In this document: positions 16,496-25,268 of the stretch, one piece after another
Numbering within the stretch: position 1 is the stretch's first letter
How the letters are laid out: each line of letters opens with the position of its first letter
Source of the DNA: JABMMZ01 sp044377005
GTDB lineage: Bacteria; Bacteroidota; Bacteroidia; NS11-12g; UBA955
Direction: 5' to 3'
Assembly (NCBI GenBank): GCA_044377005.1
Contig: JBILJV010000021.1
Span: 1 to 34,071, forward strand
Length of the DNA: 34,071 nt
The notes under the pieces: model-generated
Told to the model about the DNA's origin: nothing
The model's database searches: none
What the model saw: the letters and a program-made list of their open reading frames with translations, nothing else
Made by a program: the position numbers and the translations under genes

Positions 16496-19189
16496 TTATG
16501 GAATCATCCAAAGTTCTGCACCTGTTTTTATGGAATCCACCACAAAATAAAGTTTGCCATTAAATTCAAAAAAATGAAATGGAGGCAATCTATTATCTTT
16601 ACTATACTCCCCTACTAACTCTTCCACTTGTTTGTTTTTAATTTGTAAAGCATATACTTCAGGATTATTTTCTCCACTTAAAGCTTTAAAATACAAGCTT
16701 TCATTTACAACACACAAATTCTCAATAAATGAATGTGGCTTCCCTTTTTTAATATCCTTAATCAACTTTGTACCTTTTTCGGTTCCGTTACTAATCCAAA
16801 GTTCATTTCCGGTATTATCCTCTTCGGCAACAAAAAAAAGGAACCCATTGAATGGCGTTAAAAATTGTGGCGAACTTCCTTCTCCTCCTGCAAATAAATC
16901 TTTGGTCATTTTGGTCCCTTCGGCACTTCCATCACTTTGCCAAAGCTCAACTCCTTGCTTACCATTATTGGCTACAAAAAACAAAAACGCACCATTACTA
17001 ACCAATGCCTCAGGATGAGAATCTTCAGTCCCTACATTAATGTCTTTAAGTAACTGAGTACCATTAGAGGTTCCATCGCTTTTCCATAACTCATCTCCAT
17101 TTTGCTCAGAAGTAGCAGCAAAATACAAGTGATTATTAAACACTTGGAAATGGGCAGGCGAAGAACTATTTGCGCCATGCCATACATCTTTTACCATCAA
17201 TGTTCCGGCATCAGTTCCATCTGTTTTCCAAAACTCTGTTCCTTCATTGTAATTGGTAGCGGCAAAAAACACTGATTCTTTAAATACAATAAAATACGAA
17301 GGATTTGAAGATTCATTCCCCCTATAAATATCTTTTAATAATTTTAACTCCCCCAATTTAGAATCATAAGTCCAAAGTTCATTACCTGCACTTTCTGTAA
17401 ATAAATTAAAGTATAGTTTACCTTGATTTTGAATTATAGAAATTGGATAATATTGCTGAATATCACTTTTTACTTTCTTGACTTTAAAATCTTCAATCGC
17501 AATTTTATCTTTAAAATCTTTAATCTTAATTGTTTTCAAAAGTTTAGTTCCTTTTTCTGTACCATTGCTTTGCCAAAATTCATATTGATTAAAATTCCTT
17601 TTAAAAAAATACAATAGTTGATTCATGGAGATAACACCATCGATAGTTTCATCCTCTTCCAAATTAAAAGAATATACTTGTTTAGTGTTAGCACTTGAAC
17701 CGTCACTTATCCATAATTCCGTTTGTTGTGAATTAGGAAGTGTAAAAAACGAAAACTGAGTTCCTAATTTTCTAAAACTAGAGGGATTAGATCCTACTCC
17801 TTTTTCTTGTATATTTTTTATCAAAGTGTATTGATTGTTCTTAACTTCGAACAATTCCAAACCATTAATACCATCATTGGCAACACTTATAAATCGACCA
17901 TTCCATTCAAAAAAGCTCAAAACAGAACTGTATATCCCTAAATTGTTTTTAACAATAATATCCTTTTGTTGATTGGTATTTATACCCAACTTACACAATA
18001 CTTCTTCTTGAGGATTAAGTTGTTTTTTGACATACAATTCACCATTTACTACACCAATTCTATTTTGAAAATCATTGATATTAAAAGTTGCAATAGATTT
18101 AAAACCATTTTCTATTATTCCATAAACTGTATGTTGGTTTTTATTATCAACGACTACACTCATTGTTAAACTTTTCCCTAATGCTGCATATTTGACATCT
18201 ATTTTACTATTTGCAAAACTTCCTATTTTCTTAATCAATTTTGTCCCATTTAAACTACCATCCGTTTGCCATAATTCAGATTCACTTTTGGCATTATTGG
18301 CAGTAAAATAAACTTTATCTTGGTGTTTGAAAAAATGTTTAGGTGAGGAAGGATTGGAACCAAGGAATAGTTCTTTAAGTAATTTTGTTCCGTCTTTAGT
18401 TCCATTCGTAATCCACAACTCTTCATTATTCCTTTCATTACTCGCAGAAAACAACAAAGTTTCGTTGATTGAAGAAAAAGACTCTTTATTTTCATACCCT
18501 TTTGTTTCAAAGGTTCTAAGAAAGGTCAATTGATTATTCCCTTTTTCCAAAGACCAAAGTGCTAATTTACCATTAATCTCTCCAATTAAATACATAAAAC
18601 GACCTACTGGGACTATATTTGAAATCTTAATCTTATCGCTTCCCTGTTGTATTTTGGAAACGGAAATAGTTCCTGATTCTGTTCCGTTAGATTGCCATAT
18701 AGTTGAAAATAAACCATTCTCGTTAATTACAAAATACAATTGCTGATTATAAATAGTTAACAAACTAGGCTGAGAACTGCTTTTTCCTTTGTTTATATCC
18801 TTCACTAAAACAGTTCCTATGTCAGTTCCGTCTGACTTCCATAATTCATAACCATGTTTTTCATCATTAGCGGTAAAATAAAGTATTCCGTTCAAATGAG
18901 TTAGCTCTTTTGGAAAGGAACGAAAATGTTCAAACCCAATATTTTTTACTATTATTGTTCCTTTTTCTGTACCGTCTGTTTTCCAAAGCTCCTCACCATT
19001 TAAACCATCGTCTGCCACAAAAAACAATGTGTTATTGACAATAGTATGACCATATTGATTTGATGAGCCATTTTGTGGATTGCAATCCTTTAAGAGTTGT
19101 GGTGTTTGTGAGTATACCGTTCTGACAAACATTAAACATAAAAAAAGAAACTTGAAAGAATGGGAAGAGTTTGAAATTGGGTTATCCAT
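16496..19189 (-). CDS. Large ELWxxDGT-repeat protein, probable beta-propeller
   Basis: The 897-residue exported protein has a signal region (SFKFLFLCLMFV..YS, then QTPQ). It is built of about 18 units of roughly 48 residues, each with LYFxAxxxxxGxELWxxDGTxxGTxLLKDI followed by G-x-x-SS-x-P. The W (or replacing aromatic) recurs at 48-residue steps, except for one 67-residue gap near the middle. It begins with the second half of a unit (QLLKD..NPQNGSS) and ends with the first half (LYFVVDSIKTGAELW), as expected for a closed propeller. No T9SS sorting domain follows. Start: ATG 19189 was preferred; an ATG at 19261 is also in frame. Function unknown, probably surface binding. Confidence 0.8.
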   Translation of the reverse strand: MDNPISNSSHSFKFLFLCLMFVRTVYSQTPQLLKDCNPQNGSSNQYGHTIVNNTLFFVADDGLNGEELWKTDGTEKGTIIVKNIGFEHFRSFPKELTHLNGILYFTANDEKHGYELWKSDGTDIGTVLVKDINKGKSSSQPSLLTIYNQQLYFVINENGLFSTIWQSNGTESGTISVSKIQQGSDKIKISNIVPVGRFMYLIGEINGKLALWSLEKGNNQLTFLRTFETKGYENKESFSSINETLLFSASNERNNEELWITNGTKDGTKLLKELFLGSNPSSPKHFFKHQDKVYFTANNAKSESELWQTDGSLNGTKLIKKIGSFANSKIDVKYAALGKSLTMSVVVDNKNQHTVYGIIENGFKSIATFNINDFQNRIGVVNGELYVKKQLNPQEEVLCKLGINTNQQKDIIVKNNLGIYSSVLSFFEWNGRFISVANDGINGLELFEVKNNQYTLIKNIQEKGVGSNPSSFRKLGTQFSFFTLPNSQQTELWISDGSSANTKQVYSFNLEEDETIDGVISMNQLLYFFKRNFNQYEFWQSNGTEKGTKLLKTIKIKDFKDKIAIEDFKVKKVKSDIQQYYPISIIQNQGKLYFNLFTESAGNELWTYDSKLGELKLLKDIYRGNESSNPSYFIVFKESVFFAATNYNEGTEFWKTDGTDAGTLMVKDVWHGANSSSPAHFQVFNNHLYFAATSEQNGDELWKSDGTSNGTQLLKDINVGTEDSHPEALVSNGAFLFFVANNGKQGVELWQSDGSAEGTKMTKDLFAGGEGSSPQFLTPFNGFLFFVAEEDNTGNELWISNGTEKGTKLIKDIKKGKPHSFIENLCVVNESLYFKALSGENNPEVYALQIKNKQVEELVGEYSKDNRLPPFHFFEFNGKLYFVVDSIKTGAELWMIP

Positions 19190-19275
19190 TAAAAGCAATA
19201 ATAAGGTATTTAACAAAAAAACAAAAACCAATCCAAATTCATTTTTTAGACAAAAACTCATTAAACAATCAAATT

Positions 19276-19941
19276 CTACCTAGTGAAAATATCAAAAACA
19301 GCATCTGTAGCAGAATTAAACAATTCAGATAAAACAACCATAAACAAAATAAGACCAATTACAATTAACAAAAATTGCAAAGGGATTGAAAATGTTTCAA
19401 ACATTAAAACAAAATACATTATTCCTAAAAACAATATTAATCCTAGAATAAATGCTGCCACCTCTATCAATGCATTTCCAAGCCAAGTATCCCAAAAACC
19501 AGTCTCTTTTTGTATTGTTTTTTTAACCGTTTTAACAATTCTTTTTGTGTCTTTTATAACTACATCCTCCTTTAATTGGTTTATAGATTTAATGTTATTT
19601 CCATAGTTCATTGTATGAGTTTCCTCAATTCTATCTTGATAAATATTCGCATTAACATAATCAATCATTTCATGCTTTTGAGCCAATTCCTGAGATTGTC
19701 TCGAATTAAATTGCGTACTTATTTGTATCATTTTAGATTCAACCAATTTCATGCTGTCTGTTGGTTTCGTTTTATCTCTTTTATTTGCTAACCATTCTTT
19801 TTTTTCTTTATTAAACCCTGAATTTATGTTTAAATTAAAACCATTAGAATACCTGCATTTAGTTATTGAGCACGAAGGAAATAAAATAACAACTATACTG
19901 AACGAGAAGATAAATTTTAGCCAATTAAATTGAATGTTCAT
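19276..19941 (-). CDS. Lipoprotein with two C-terminal membrane spans
   Basis: The 221-residue protein has a lipobox leader ending LFPSC, followed by a K-x-RYSNGFN motif that recurs just after the acylated Cys in many Bacteroidota lipoproteins. A charged, helical middle part precedes two hydrophobic spans (about residues 155-178 and 184-207). Lipid anchor plus membrane helices would tie both ends to the inner membrane. It lies 86 nt upstream of the ELWxxDGT gene on the same strand and may share its transcript. No function is known to me. Confidence 0.65.
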   Translation of the reverse strand: MNIQFNWLKFIFSFSIVVILFPSCSITKCRYSNGFNLNINSGFNKEKKEWLANKRDKTKPTDSMKLVESKMIQISTQFNSRQSQELAQKHEMIDYVNANIYQDRIEETHTMNYGNNIKSINQLKEDVVIKDTKRIVKTVKKTIQKETGFWDTWLGNALIEVAAFILGLILFLGIMYFVLMFETFSIPLQFLLIVIGLILFMVVLSELFNSATDAVFDIFTR

Positions 19942-20215
19942 TTTTTATTTGATTTTTGAATATTCAAATTAAGCAGCGTTTATATCTATTGATTTTGCAA
20001 TAAACCAATCTCTTTTGTTAACCGTATTATTAATTAACAAATAGGTCAAATTTTTAGAAATATTAAAACGATTTTCTACAAAGTGACATATTAAAATAAA
20101 ATAATTTGCAAAAATCAATAATACAAGTTGAGCAATTCTTTAAAAATGATTAAAAAAACTAATAATAGAACAAAAAAGAATAGTCTTCAATTTTTAAAAA
20201 TACTTAATAAGCCCT

Positions 20216-20223
20216 TACCTTTG
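20216..20223 (+). promoter_or_regulatory. -7 element of the SDR-menA-menC operon
   Basis: TACCTTTG matches TAnnTTTG exactly and ends only 4 nt before the GTG start at 20228, so the transcript would begin at or within a base or two of the start codon. No TTG at the -33 distance. The rest of 19942-20227 is AT-rich with no other feature seen. Confidence 0.5.
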
Positions 20224-20227
20224 CCTA

Positions 20228-21010
20228 GTGAAGATAGATTTAAAGAACAAAACAGCATTAGTGTGTGGTAGCACTCAGGGGATAGGAAAAGCAATAGCGG
20301 TTCAACTTGCAGAATGTGGAGCCTCTATTATTTTACTTGCCAGAAATGAAGATAAACTAAAAACAGTTGTTCAGGAATTAAATACCACAGAAGGACAAAA
20401 ACACCAATATTTTATTGCGGATTATTCACAAAATGAATCTATTAAAGCATTGATTCCCAAAATCAGTGAATTACAAATTGACATTCTAATAAACAATACT
20501 GGTGGACCTCCGGCAGGAAAAGCGATTGACGCTCCAATAGAGGAATATTTTGCAGCTTTTAGTGCTCATTTAATTAACAATCAACTCATGACTCAAGCAG
20601 TCATTTCGAACATGAAAAAAAATCAGTTTGGTAGAATTATTAATATTATATCAACCTCTGTGAAAGTTCCGCTTCACAATTTGGGCGTTAGCAATACAAT
20701 ACGAGGAGCTGTTGGAAATTGGTCAAAAACCATAGCAAACGAACTTGCCCCTTATCAAATTACAGTTAACAACATCTTACCTGGCGCTACAGAAACCGAA
20801 AGATTAACTGGTATTATCTCAAATAAAGCAAACAAACTCTCCAAGCACAATGATGAAATAAAAGATGAAATGTTGATGGAAATACCTATGGGTAGATTTG
20901 CTAAACCAGAAGAACCTGCATATGCAGCGGCATTTTTATGCAGCCAATTTGCTTCGTATATTACAGGAACTAATGTGGTAGTAGATGGAGGAAGAACACC
21001 ATGCCTATAA
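20228..21010 (+). CDS. SDR-family oxidoreductase-like protein
   Basis: The 260-residue Rossmann-fold protein has the NAD(P)-binding G-S-T-x-G-I-G motif (residues 14-20), the NNTGGP motif (about 88-93), STS near 142-144 and a normal C-terminus (TGTNVVVDGG). The usual catalytic Tyr-x-x-x-Lys is not present: the aligned stretch reads GVSNTIRGAV, so Tyr is replaced by Ser and Lys by Arg. A subgroup of SDRs with this change exists; its chemistry is unclear to me. The start is GTG at 20228. The 3' end overlaps menA by 10 nt, so a link to menaquinone synthesis is possible but unproven. Confidence 0.85.
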   Translation: MKIDLKNKTALVCGSTQGIGKAIAVQLAECGASIILLARNEDKLKTVVQELNTTEGQKHQYFIADYSQNESIKALIPKISELQIDILINNTGGPPAGKAIDAPIEEYFAAFSAHLINNQLMTQAVISNMKKNQFGRIINIISTSVKVPLHNLGVSNTIRGAVGNWSKTIANELAPYQITVNNILPGATETERLTGIISNKANKLSKHNDEIKDEMLMEIPMGRFAKPEEPAYAAAFLCSQFASYITGTNVVVDGGRTPCL

Positions 21011-21897
21011 GACCTTGGATAAAAGCCGCCCGATTAAGAACACTTCCATTGGCTTTGGCCGGAACTGTTTCAGGTAATCTTCTGGCTTATTTAAAAAATA
21101 ATACATGCGATAATATTAGTTTTGTTCTTTGTGTATTAACAGCGGTTTTCCTTCAAATTTTAAGTAATTACGCCAATGATTATGGTGATTTTAAAAATGG
21201 TGCCGACACCGATGAAAGAACTGACAGAATGCTAGCCTCTGGACAAATCACAATAAGCGCAATGCGATTCATGATTGTGGTTCTGATTATAATATGTTTA
21301 ATGCTTGGTATAAGTTTATTAGTCTATTCCATCGAGACATTTAATGCTTCTTTTTATGTTTTATTAAGCCTGGGTATTGCTGGAATTATGGCTGCTTACT
21401 TTTACACTGCAGGTAAAAAACCATATGGATACAATGGTTTTGGCGACCTTTCTGTATTTGTGTTTTTTGGATTATTGTCAGTATTGGGATCATATTACCT
21501 TCAAACACAAACACTTGAGTTAGATGCCTTATTTTTATCTTTAAGTATCGGGTTTTTAAGTGTAGGCGTTTTGAACATTAATAACATAAGAGACATAGAT
21601 TCCGACCGTCAAAAAAACAAATGGACAATACCTGCTAAAATAGGCAAACCAAAGGCACTCATTTACCACTTAGTATTACTTTGTTTGGCCTTTGTTTTCA
21701 TTCTGAGTAGTGTTGCCAATCAACTGAATCTTATGCTGTTTATATACTTTGTTGCAATTAGTCTATTTATTTTACTCCATTACATTCAATTAAGTAATTG
21801 TAATACACGAAATGATTACAATGCTCAACTGAAACGCCTGTCATTAGGCACCTTTGTATTTTCAATTTCTTTAATTACTATTCAATTTTTCTTTTAA
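21001..21897 (+). CDS. menA: 1,4-dihydroxy-2-naphthoate polyprenyltransferase
   Basis: MenA is an inner-membrane UbiA-family enzyme that joins a polyprenyl chain to dihydroxynaphthoate, the penultimate step of menaquinone synthesis. The 298-residue protein has eight to nine hydrophobic spans and both Asp-rich Mg-prenyl-diphosphate motifs: NYANDYGDFKNGADTDER early, and NINNIRDIDSDRQKNK in the second half. It overlaps the upstream SDR gene by 10 nt and is 4 nt from menC, forming one operon. Confidence 0.93.
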   Translation: MPIRPWIKAARLRTLPLALAGTVSGNLLAYLKNNTCDNISFVLCVLTAVFLQILSNYANDYGDFKNGADTDERTDRMLASGQITISAMRFMIVVLIIICLMLGISLLVYSIETFNASFYVLLSLGIAGIMAAYFYTAGKKPYGYNGFGDLSVFVFFGLLSVLGSYYLQTQTLELDALFLSLSIGFLSVGVLNINNIRDIDSDRQKNKWTIPAKIGKPKALIYHLVLLCLAFVFILSSVANQLNLMLFIYFVAISLFILLHYIQLSNCNTRNDYNAQLKRLSLGTFVFSISLITIQFFF

Positions 21898-21901
21898 AAT
21901 A

Positions 21902-22975
21902 ATGGGCCTTAAAGCATCTGTAAGTAAACACCAATTATTATTCAAAAAACCGGCTACTACGAGTCGTGGTTCATATAAACATCGCACTATTTGGCTTTTA
22001 AAAGTATGGAACCCCTTATTCCCCGATACTTTTGGCATTGGGGAATGTGCCCCTTTAACAGGATTAAGTATAGATGACATTCCCGAATATGAAGACAAAT
22101 TAAAGGATTTGGTTCAAGCTATTAATAAGGGAAAAAACATAGAGAACTTTGATTTTAAGCTTTTCCCTTCAATCAAATTTGGCATAGAAACCGCTTTGCT
22201 TGACCTTCGAAATGGCGGCAAACAACATATTTTTATGAACTTTTATACCATTGGCAAACAAGGTATTCCTATTAATGGATTGGTTTGGATGAGTAGCTTA
22301 AAAGAAATGAAAGATGAAGCCATTGAGAAAATTGAATCAGGTTTCGAATGTATTAAAATTAAAATTGGGGCTCATGATTTTGAAAAAGAATGTGAATTAT
22401 TAGCAACTATAAGAAAACATAAAAAGGGGAAAAATACCATACTTCGTTTGGATACAAATGGTGCCTTTACGAGCAAAAATGCTTTAGAAAAACTTAATAT
22501 TCTAAGTCAATTTAACATTCATAGTATTGAACAGCCTATAAAACCTAAACAGACCAAAGAATTAAAAAAACTTTGTATAGAATCACCTATCCCTATTGCA
22601 TTAGATGAGGAACTAATTGGTATTAATGACCCCCAAGAAATGAAAGATTTACTCACTTTTGTGCAACCCCAATACATTGTATTAAAACCAAATTTGGTTG
22701 GTGGATTTATACAATCTGACGAATGGATAAAGGCAGCTGAATCATTAAAAATTGGATGGTGGCTGACCTCTGCTTTAGAGAGTAATATTGGATTGAATGC
22801 CATAGCACAATATGCCGCTTCAAAGCACAACACACTTCATTCTGGATTAGGAACTGGAAAATTATTTGAAGACAATTTTACACCTTATACTAAAATAGTG
22901 AATGGTTATTTATGGAGAGATATGGGACAAGCCATTTCCGACAATCCTTTAACTATGCAAGAACCGCATGATTAG
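21902..22975 (+). CDS. menC: o-Succinylbenzoate synthase
   Basis: MenC, of the enolase superfamily, dehydrates SHCHC to o-succinylbenzoate in menaquinone synthesis. In the 357-residue protein the acid/base lysines are K152 and K154 (CIKIKIG), the metal ligands D184 (LRLDTNG), E210 (IEQP) and D235 (LDEE), and the second catalytic lysine K262 (VLKPN). The close relative L-Ala-D/L-Glu epimerase shares these residues, but the menA neighbour favours MenC. The last 4 nt overlap the convergent T9SS gene. Confidence 0.88.
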   Translation: MGLKASVSKHQLLFKKPATTSRGSYKHRTIWLLKVWNPLFPDTFGIGECAPLTGLSIDDIPEYEDKLKDLVQAINKGKNIENFDFKLFPSIKFGIETALLDLRNGGKQHIFMNFYTIGKQGIPINGLVWMSSLKEMKDEAIEKIESGFECIKIKIGAHDFEKECELLATIRKHKKGKNTILRLDTNGAFTSKNALEKLNILSQFNIHSIEQPIKPKQTKELKKLCIESPIPIALDEELIGINDPQEMKDLLTFVQPQYIVLKPNLVGGFIQSDEWIKAAESLKIGWWLTSALESNIGLNAIAQYAASKHNTLHSGLGTGKLFEDNFTPYTKIVNGYLWRDMGQAISDNPLTMQEPHD

Positions 22976-25146
22976 TAAATTGAGTTCACCAAAAACTTCA
23001 TTTGATAAAATTGACCTTTGTAATTGTATTCTACAATATATACCCCATTTGTCAAACCTTCAATATTTAATGTTTGTGAATTATTGTCAAACGTGAGAAT
23101 GGTATTACCTAAAATTGATTTAATTTTTATTCCAAGAATTATTTCTCCGTCAGAAGCTTTGATATTGAGTATATTTCCAGCAGGATTAGGAAATAAATAA
23201 ATATTATTATTCAATTGAATGTCTGAAATATTATTTTCTAAATCCCACAATTTTTCTTGAAAAGTATTTAATATTGGGCTATTAAAAATATCATTAGAAT
23301 CTTCATCCATCACGTAAGCGATTAAGTTTAACCTTGCAGGCACATTAAAACCTTCATTCATCCCTACATTATCAATGGTACTACAAAAGGGGGTATTATT
23401 TTCTGTTTGGTATGAAACTTTTTTAACAGGGGGTAATATTGTTTCAAAGGTATATTCTATTTCTGTATTGGGTTGCACTAATTGGGGAATTATTCCAGAA
23501 TAACCTGTGGGACCACCCAACATTTCTTTAAGAACAAAACGGTGTTTGTATCCATGCATAAACTCCAACTCATTGAAGAAAGGGTGAGTAGGCCCTGCAC
23601 TTCCTCCAGACACATGTTGACTGCTGTAATAATTACTTTGACTCCACAAATTATTGGCCTCCACTCCTCTTACATTGTCTTCTGTTATCATTCCACCTAT
23701 CCTTAAACGTCCATAATAATAATCAACAAATTTTATTTTGACGGTATATGATAATCTTCGGGTAGTACTATTAAAATCTTTATTTACAATTGAAATTTCA
23801 ATGGGTGAACGAACACTTAATCTGCTTTCCAAATCATTCAACCAAGTTGCTTTACTTCCCAAAAAACTAACCCTATCTAAAAAAGCATCAGGATAACTGC
23901 TTACATAACGTCTTAAAATGACATTTCCATCAGCAGTACTCATACTATCATCTTCGTGATACGAGATAGGCACTACCCTTTTACCGTATTTTTCAACAGC
24001 TTGTTTTAGCAATAAATGCCCATCAGGACAAAACCCACACCAAGCCCCTGTAGCAAGTTCAAACATCACACTTCTTTCTATCGTACTATTGTTTTGATTT
24101 CTTAATATTTGAGTAAGAAATTGATTGTTTTCATCTAAAGAATCTAATTTACCATTAGGCAAAGAGGTCCAAAATCTAACTTGGTTCAAAGAGCCAATGG
24201 TTCCGCTGGTCCATGAAATTGGATGATTAAAACTGTATTTCTGTTGACCATTTGGCAAAACATTCAATTGAGAAAGTTGATGAGAAATAGTATCTCCATT
24301 GTTAATAGCATAATTTAATACAACAGAATTTAATATATTTTTTCCATTGTTTTTTAAACGTCCATTAAAATTTACTATGGCATTGGTTGGATAAATTTTA
24401 TTGACGTTTACATCTAAAATCTGAACATCTTCTTGCAGCTGCCTTCCAACATTAAATTGATAAACGATAAATTGACTGGTATTAAAACTAAACTGTTGAG
24501 GCAACTGAATGGCACTATCATTGACCAAATAAGTAGTACCTGAAGCTGACTTACATCCTACAAATCCTTTTAAATTTTTGTCCCCATATGGTGAATAAAC
24601 AATATCAAAACGCCCTTGATTACCTTCGTGTAAAACGATTGCAAAAGCATACACACTCGCGTTATTCGTTGGCGTTTGAAAAGAATCATTGAACCTACTA
24701 AGGCCAAAATATTGAATTACAAATTGTCTTTTGGGAGCTTCACCAAATGTATAGGCATATACTTTAACTCCTAACCCTTTGTTTGGATTAGGAAATTGAG
24801 CCAATTTAAAATCATTGTAAAAAGCAAAAATAGAATTAGACGGAATTGACTGTGGACTGTATGTCGTTTGATTGGATGATAGATTAAATGTCAAAAAACC
24901 ATTGTCAGACACTTTGAATTGTTGGTATTGTGTCCCATAAAAATTAAATGGAAAGGGAATATTTACTGTTGGGGAAAACAAATCATTTGAGGGAAAAGTC
25001 AAAAGTCTTTGGGTTCCTTCGTCATACACTTGATCAAGAAAATAGCCTTTATGAATATCGCCATCATTTCTAATGGCAAAATAATTTTGCGCATAACTAT
25101 TAAAACAGGCAAAAGCAAAAAACAAGCATAGAAAACGACTATTCAT
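22972..25146 (-). CDS. T9SS-sorted Omp28-like thioredoxin-fold protein
   Basis: The 724-residue protein has a signal peptide (MNSRFLCLFFAFACFNSYA, then QNYF). A large N-terminal beta-rich part is followed by a CARDB-like stretch with ILDVNVNKIYPTNA. Next comes a thioredoxin-like domain beginning FELATGAWCGFCPDG (WCGFC near residues 369-373), as in Omp28-related proteins. The end is a T9SS type A sorting domain (LFPNPAGNILNIK... to LTNGVYIVEY). Start: ATG 25146, preferred over TTG 25155. A redox or cell-surface binding role is inferred from the CxxC motif only. Confidence 0.82.
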   Translation of the reverse strand: MNSRFLCLFFAFACFNSYAQNYFAIRNDGDIHKGYFLDQVYDEGTQRLLTFPSNDLFSPTVNIPFPFNFYGTQYQQFKVSDNGFLTFNLSSNQTTYSPQSIPSNSIFAFYNDFKLAQFPNPNKGLGVKVYAYTFGEAPKRQFVIQYFGLSRFNDSFQTPTNNASVYAFAIVLHEGNQGRFDIVYSPYGDKNLKGFVGCKSASGTTYLVNDSAIQLPQQFSFNTSQFIVYQFNVGRQLQEDVQILDVNVNKIYPTNAIVNFNGRLKNNGKNILNSVVLNYAINNGDTISHQLSQLNVLPNGQQKYSFNHPISWTSGTIGSLNQVRFWTSLPNGKLDSLDENNQFLTQILRNQNNSTIERSVMFELATGAWCGFCPDGHLLLKQAVEKYGKRVVPISYHEDDSMSTADGNVILRRYVSSYPDAFLDRVSFLGSKATWLNDLESRLSVRSPIEISIVNKDFNSTTRRLSYTVKIKFVDYYYGRLRIGGMITEDNVRGVEANNLWSQSNYYSSQHVSGGSAGPTHPFFNELEFMHGYKHRFVLKEMLGGPTGYSGIIPQLVQPNTEIEYTFETILPPVKKVSYQTENNTPFCSTIDNVGMNEGFNVPARLNLIAYVMDEDSNDIFNSPILNTFQEKLWDLENNISDIQLNNNIYLFPNPAGNILNIKASDGEIILGIKIKSILGNTILTFDNNSQTLNIEGLTNGVYIVEYNYKGQFYQMKFLVNSIY

Positions 25147-25152
25147 GGTATA

Positions 25153-25184
25153 CAATATTAATTTTTTTTAAAGATTTTACCAAA
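25153..25184 (-). promoter_or_regulatory. Promoter of the T9SS Omp28-like gene
   Basis: On the minus strand TTTG (25184-25181), a 20-nt spacer and TAATATTG (25160-25153) match the Bacteroidota promoter with one mismatch in the -7 box. It ends 6 nt before the ATG at 25146. Confidence 0.5.
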
Positions 25185-25213
25185 CAAATACATCTTTTAA
25201 AAAAAGACAATAA

Positions 25214-25247
25214 AAAAAGCGCTCTGAATTGATTTCAGAGCGCTTTT
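25214..25247 (-). terminator. Intrinsic terminator
   Basis: AGCGCTCTGAA (25218-25228) pairs perfectly with TTCAGAGCGCT (25234-25244) around a 5-nt loop. On the minus strand it is followed by a run of seven T. It lies 22 nt after the stop of the 25269 gene and ends its transcript. Confidence 0.9.
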
Positions 25248-25268
25248 CAATATTAAAATTTTATATGA

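Noticed and set aside
16632..17018. Open frame of 128 codons on the + strand
   Set aside because: Antisense shadow of the ELWxxDGT gene; its repeats come from the repeated codons on the other strand.
16496..19189. Possible CRISPR or DNA tandem repeat
   Set aside because: The periodicity is in the protein (48 residues) with divergent DNA and no spacer structure.
19080..19933. Several + strand frames of 60-107 codons
   Set aside because: Opposite the lipoprotein gene and the ELW signal peptide region; hydrophobicity and Lys/Asn bias reflect AT-rich antisense sequence.
19942..20227. Possible tRNA or riboswitch upstream of the SDR-men operon
   Set aside because: No cloverleaf, conserved loop or terminator-like fold was seen; AT-rich spacer only.
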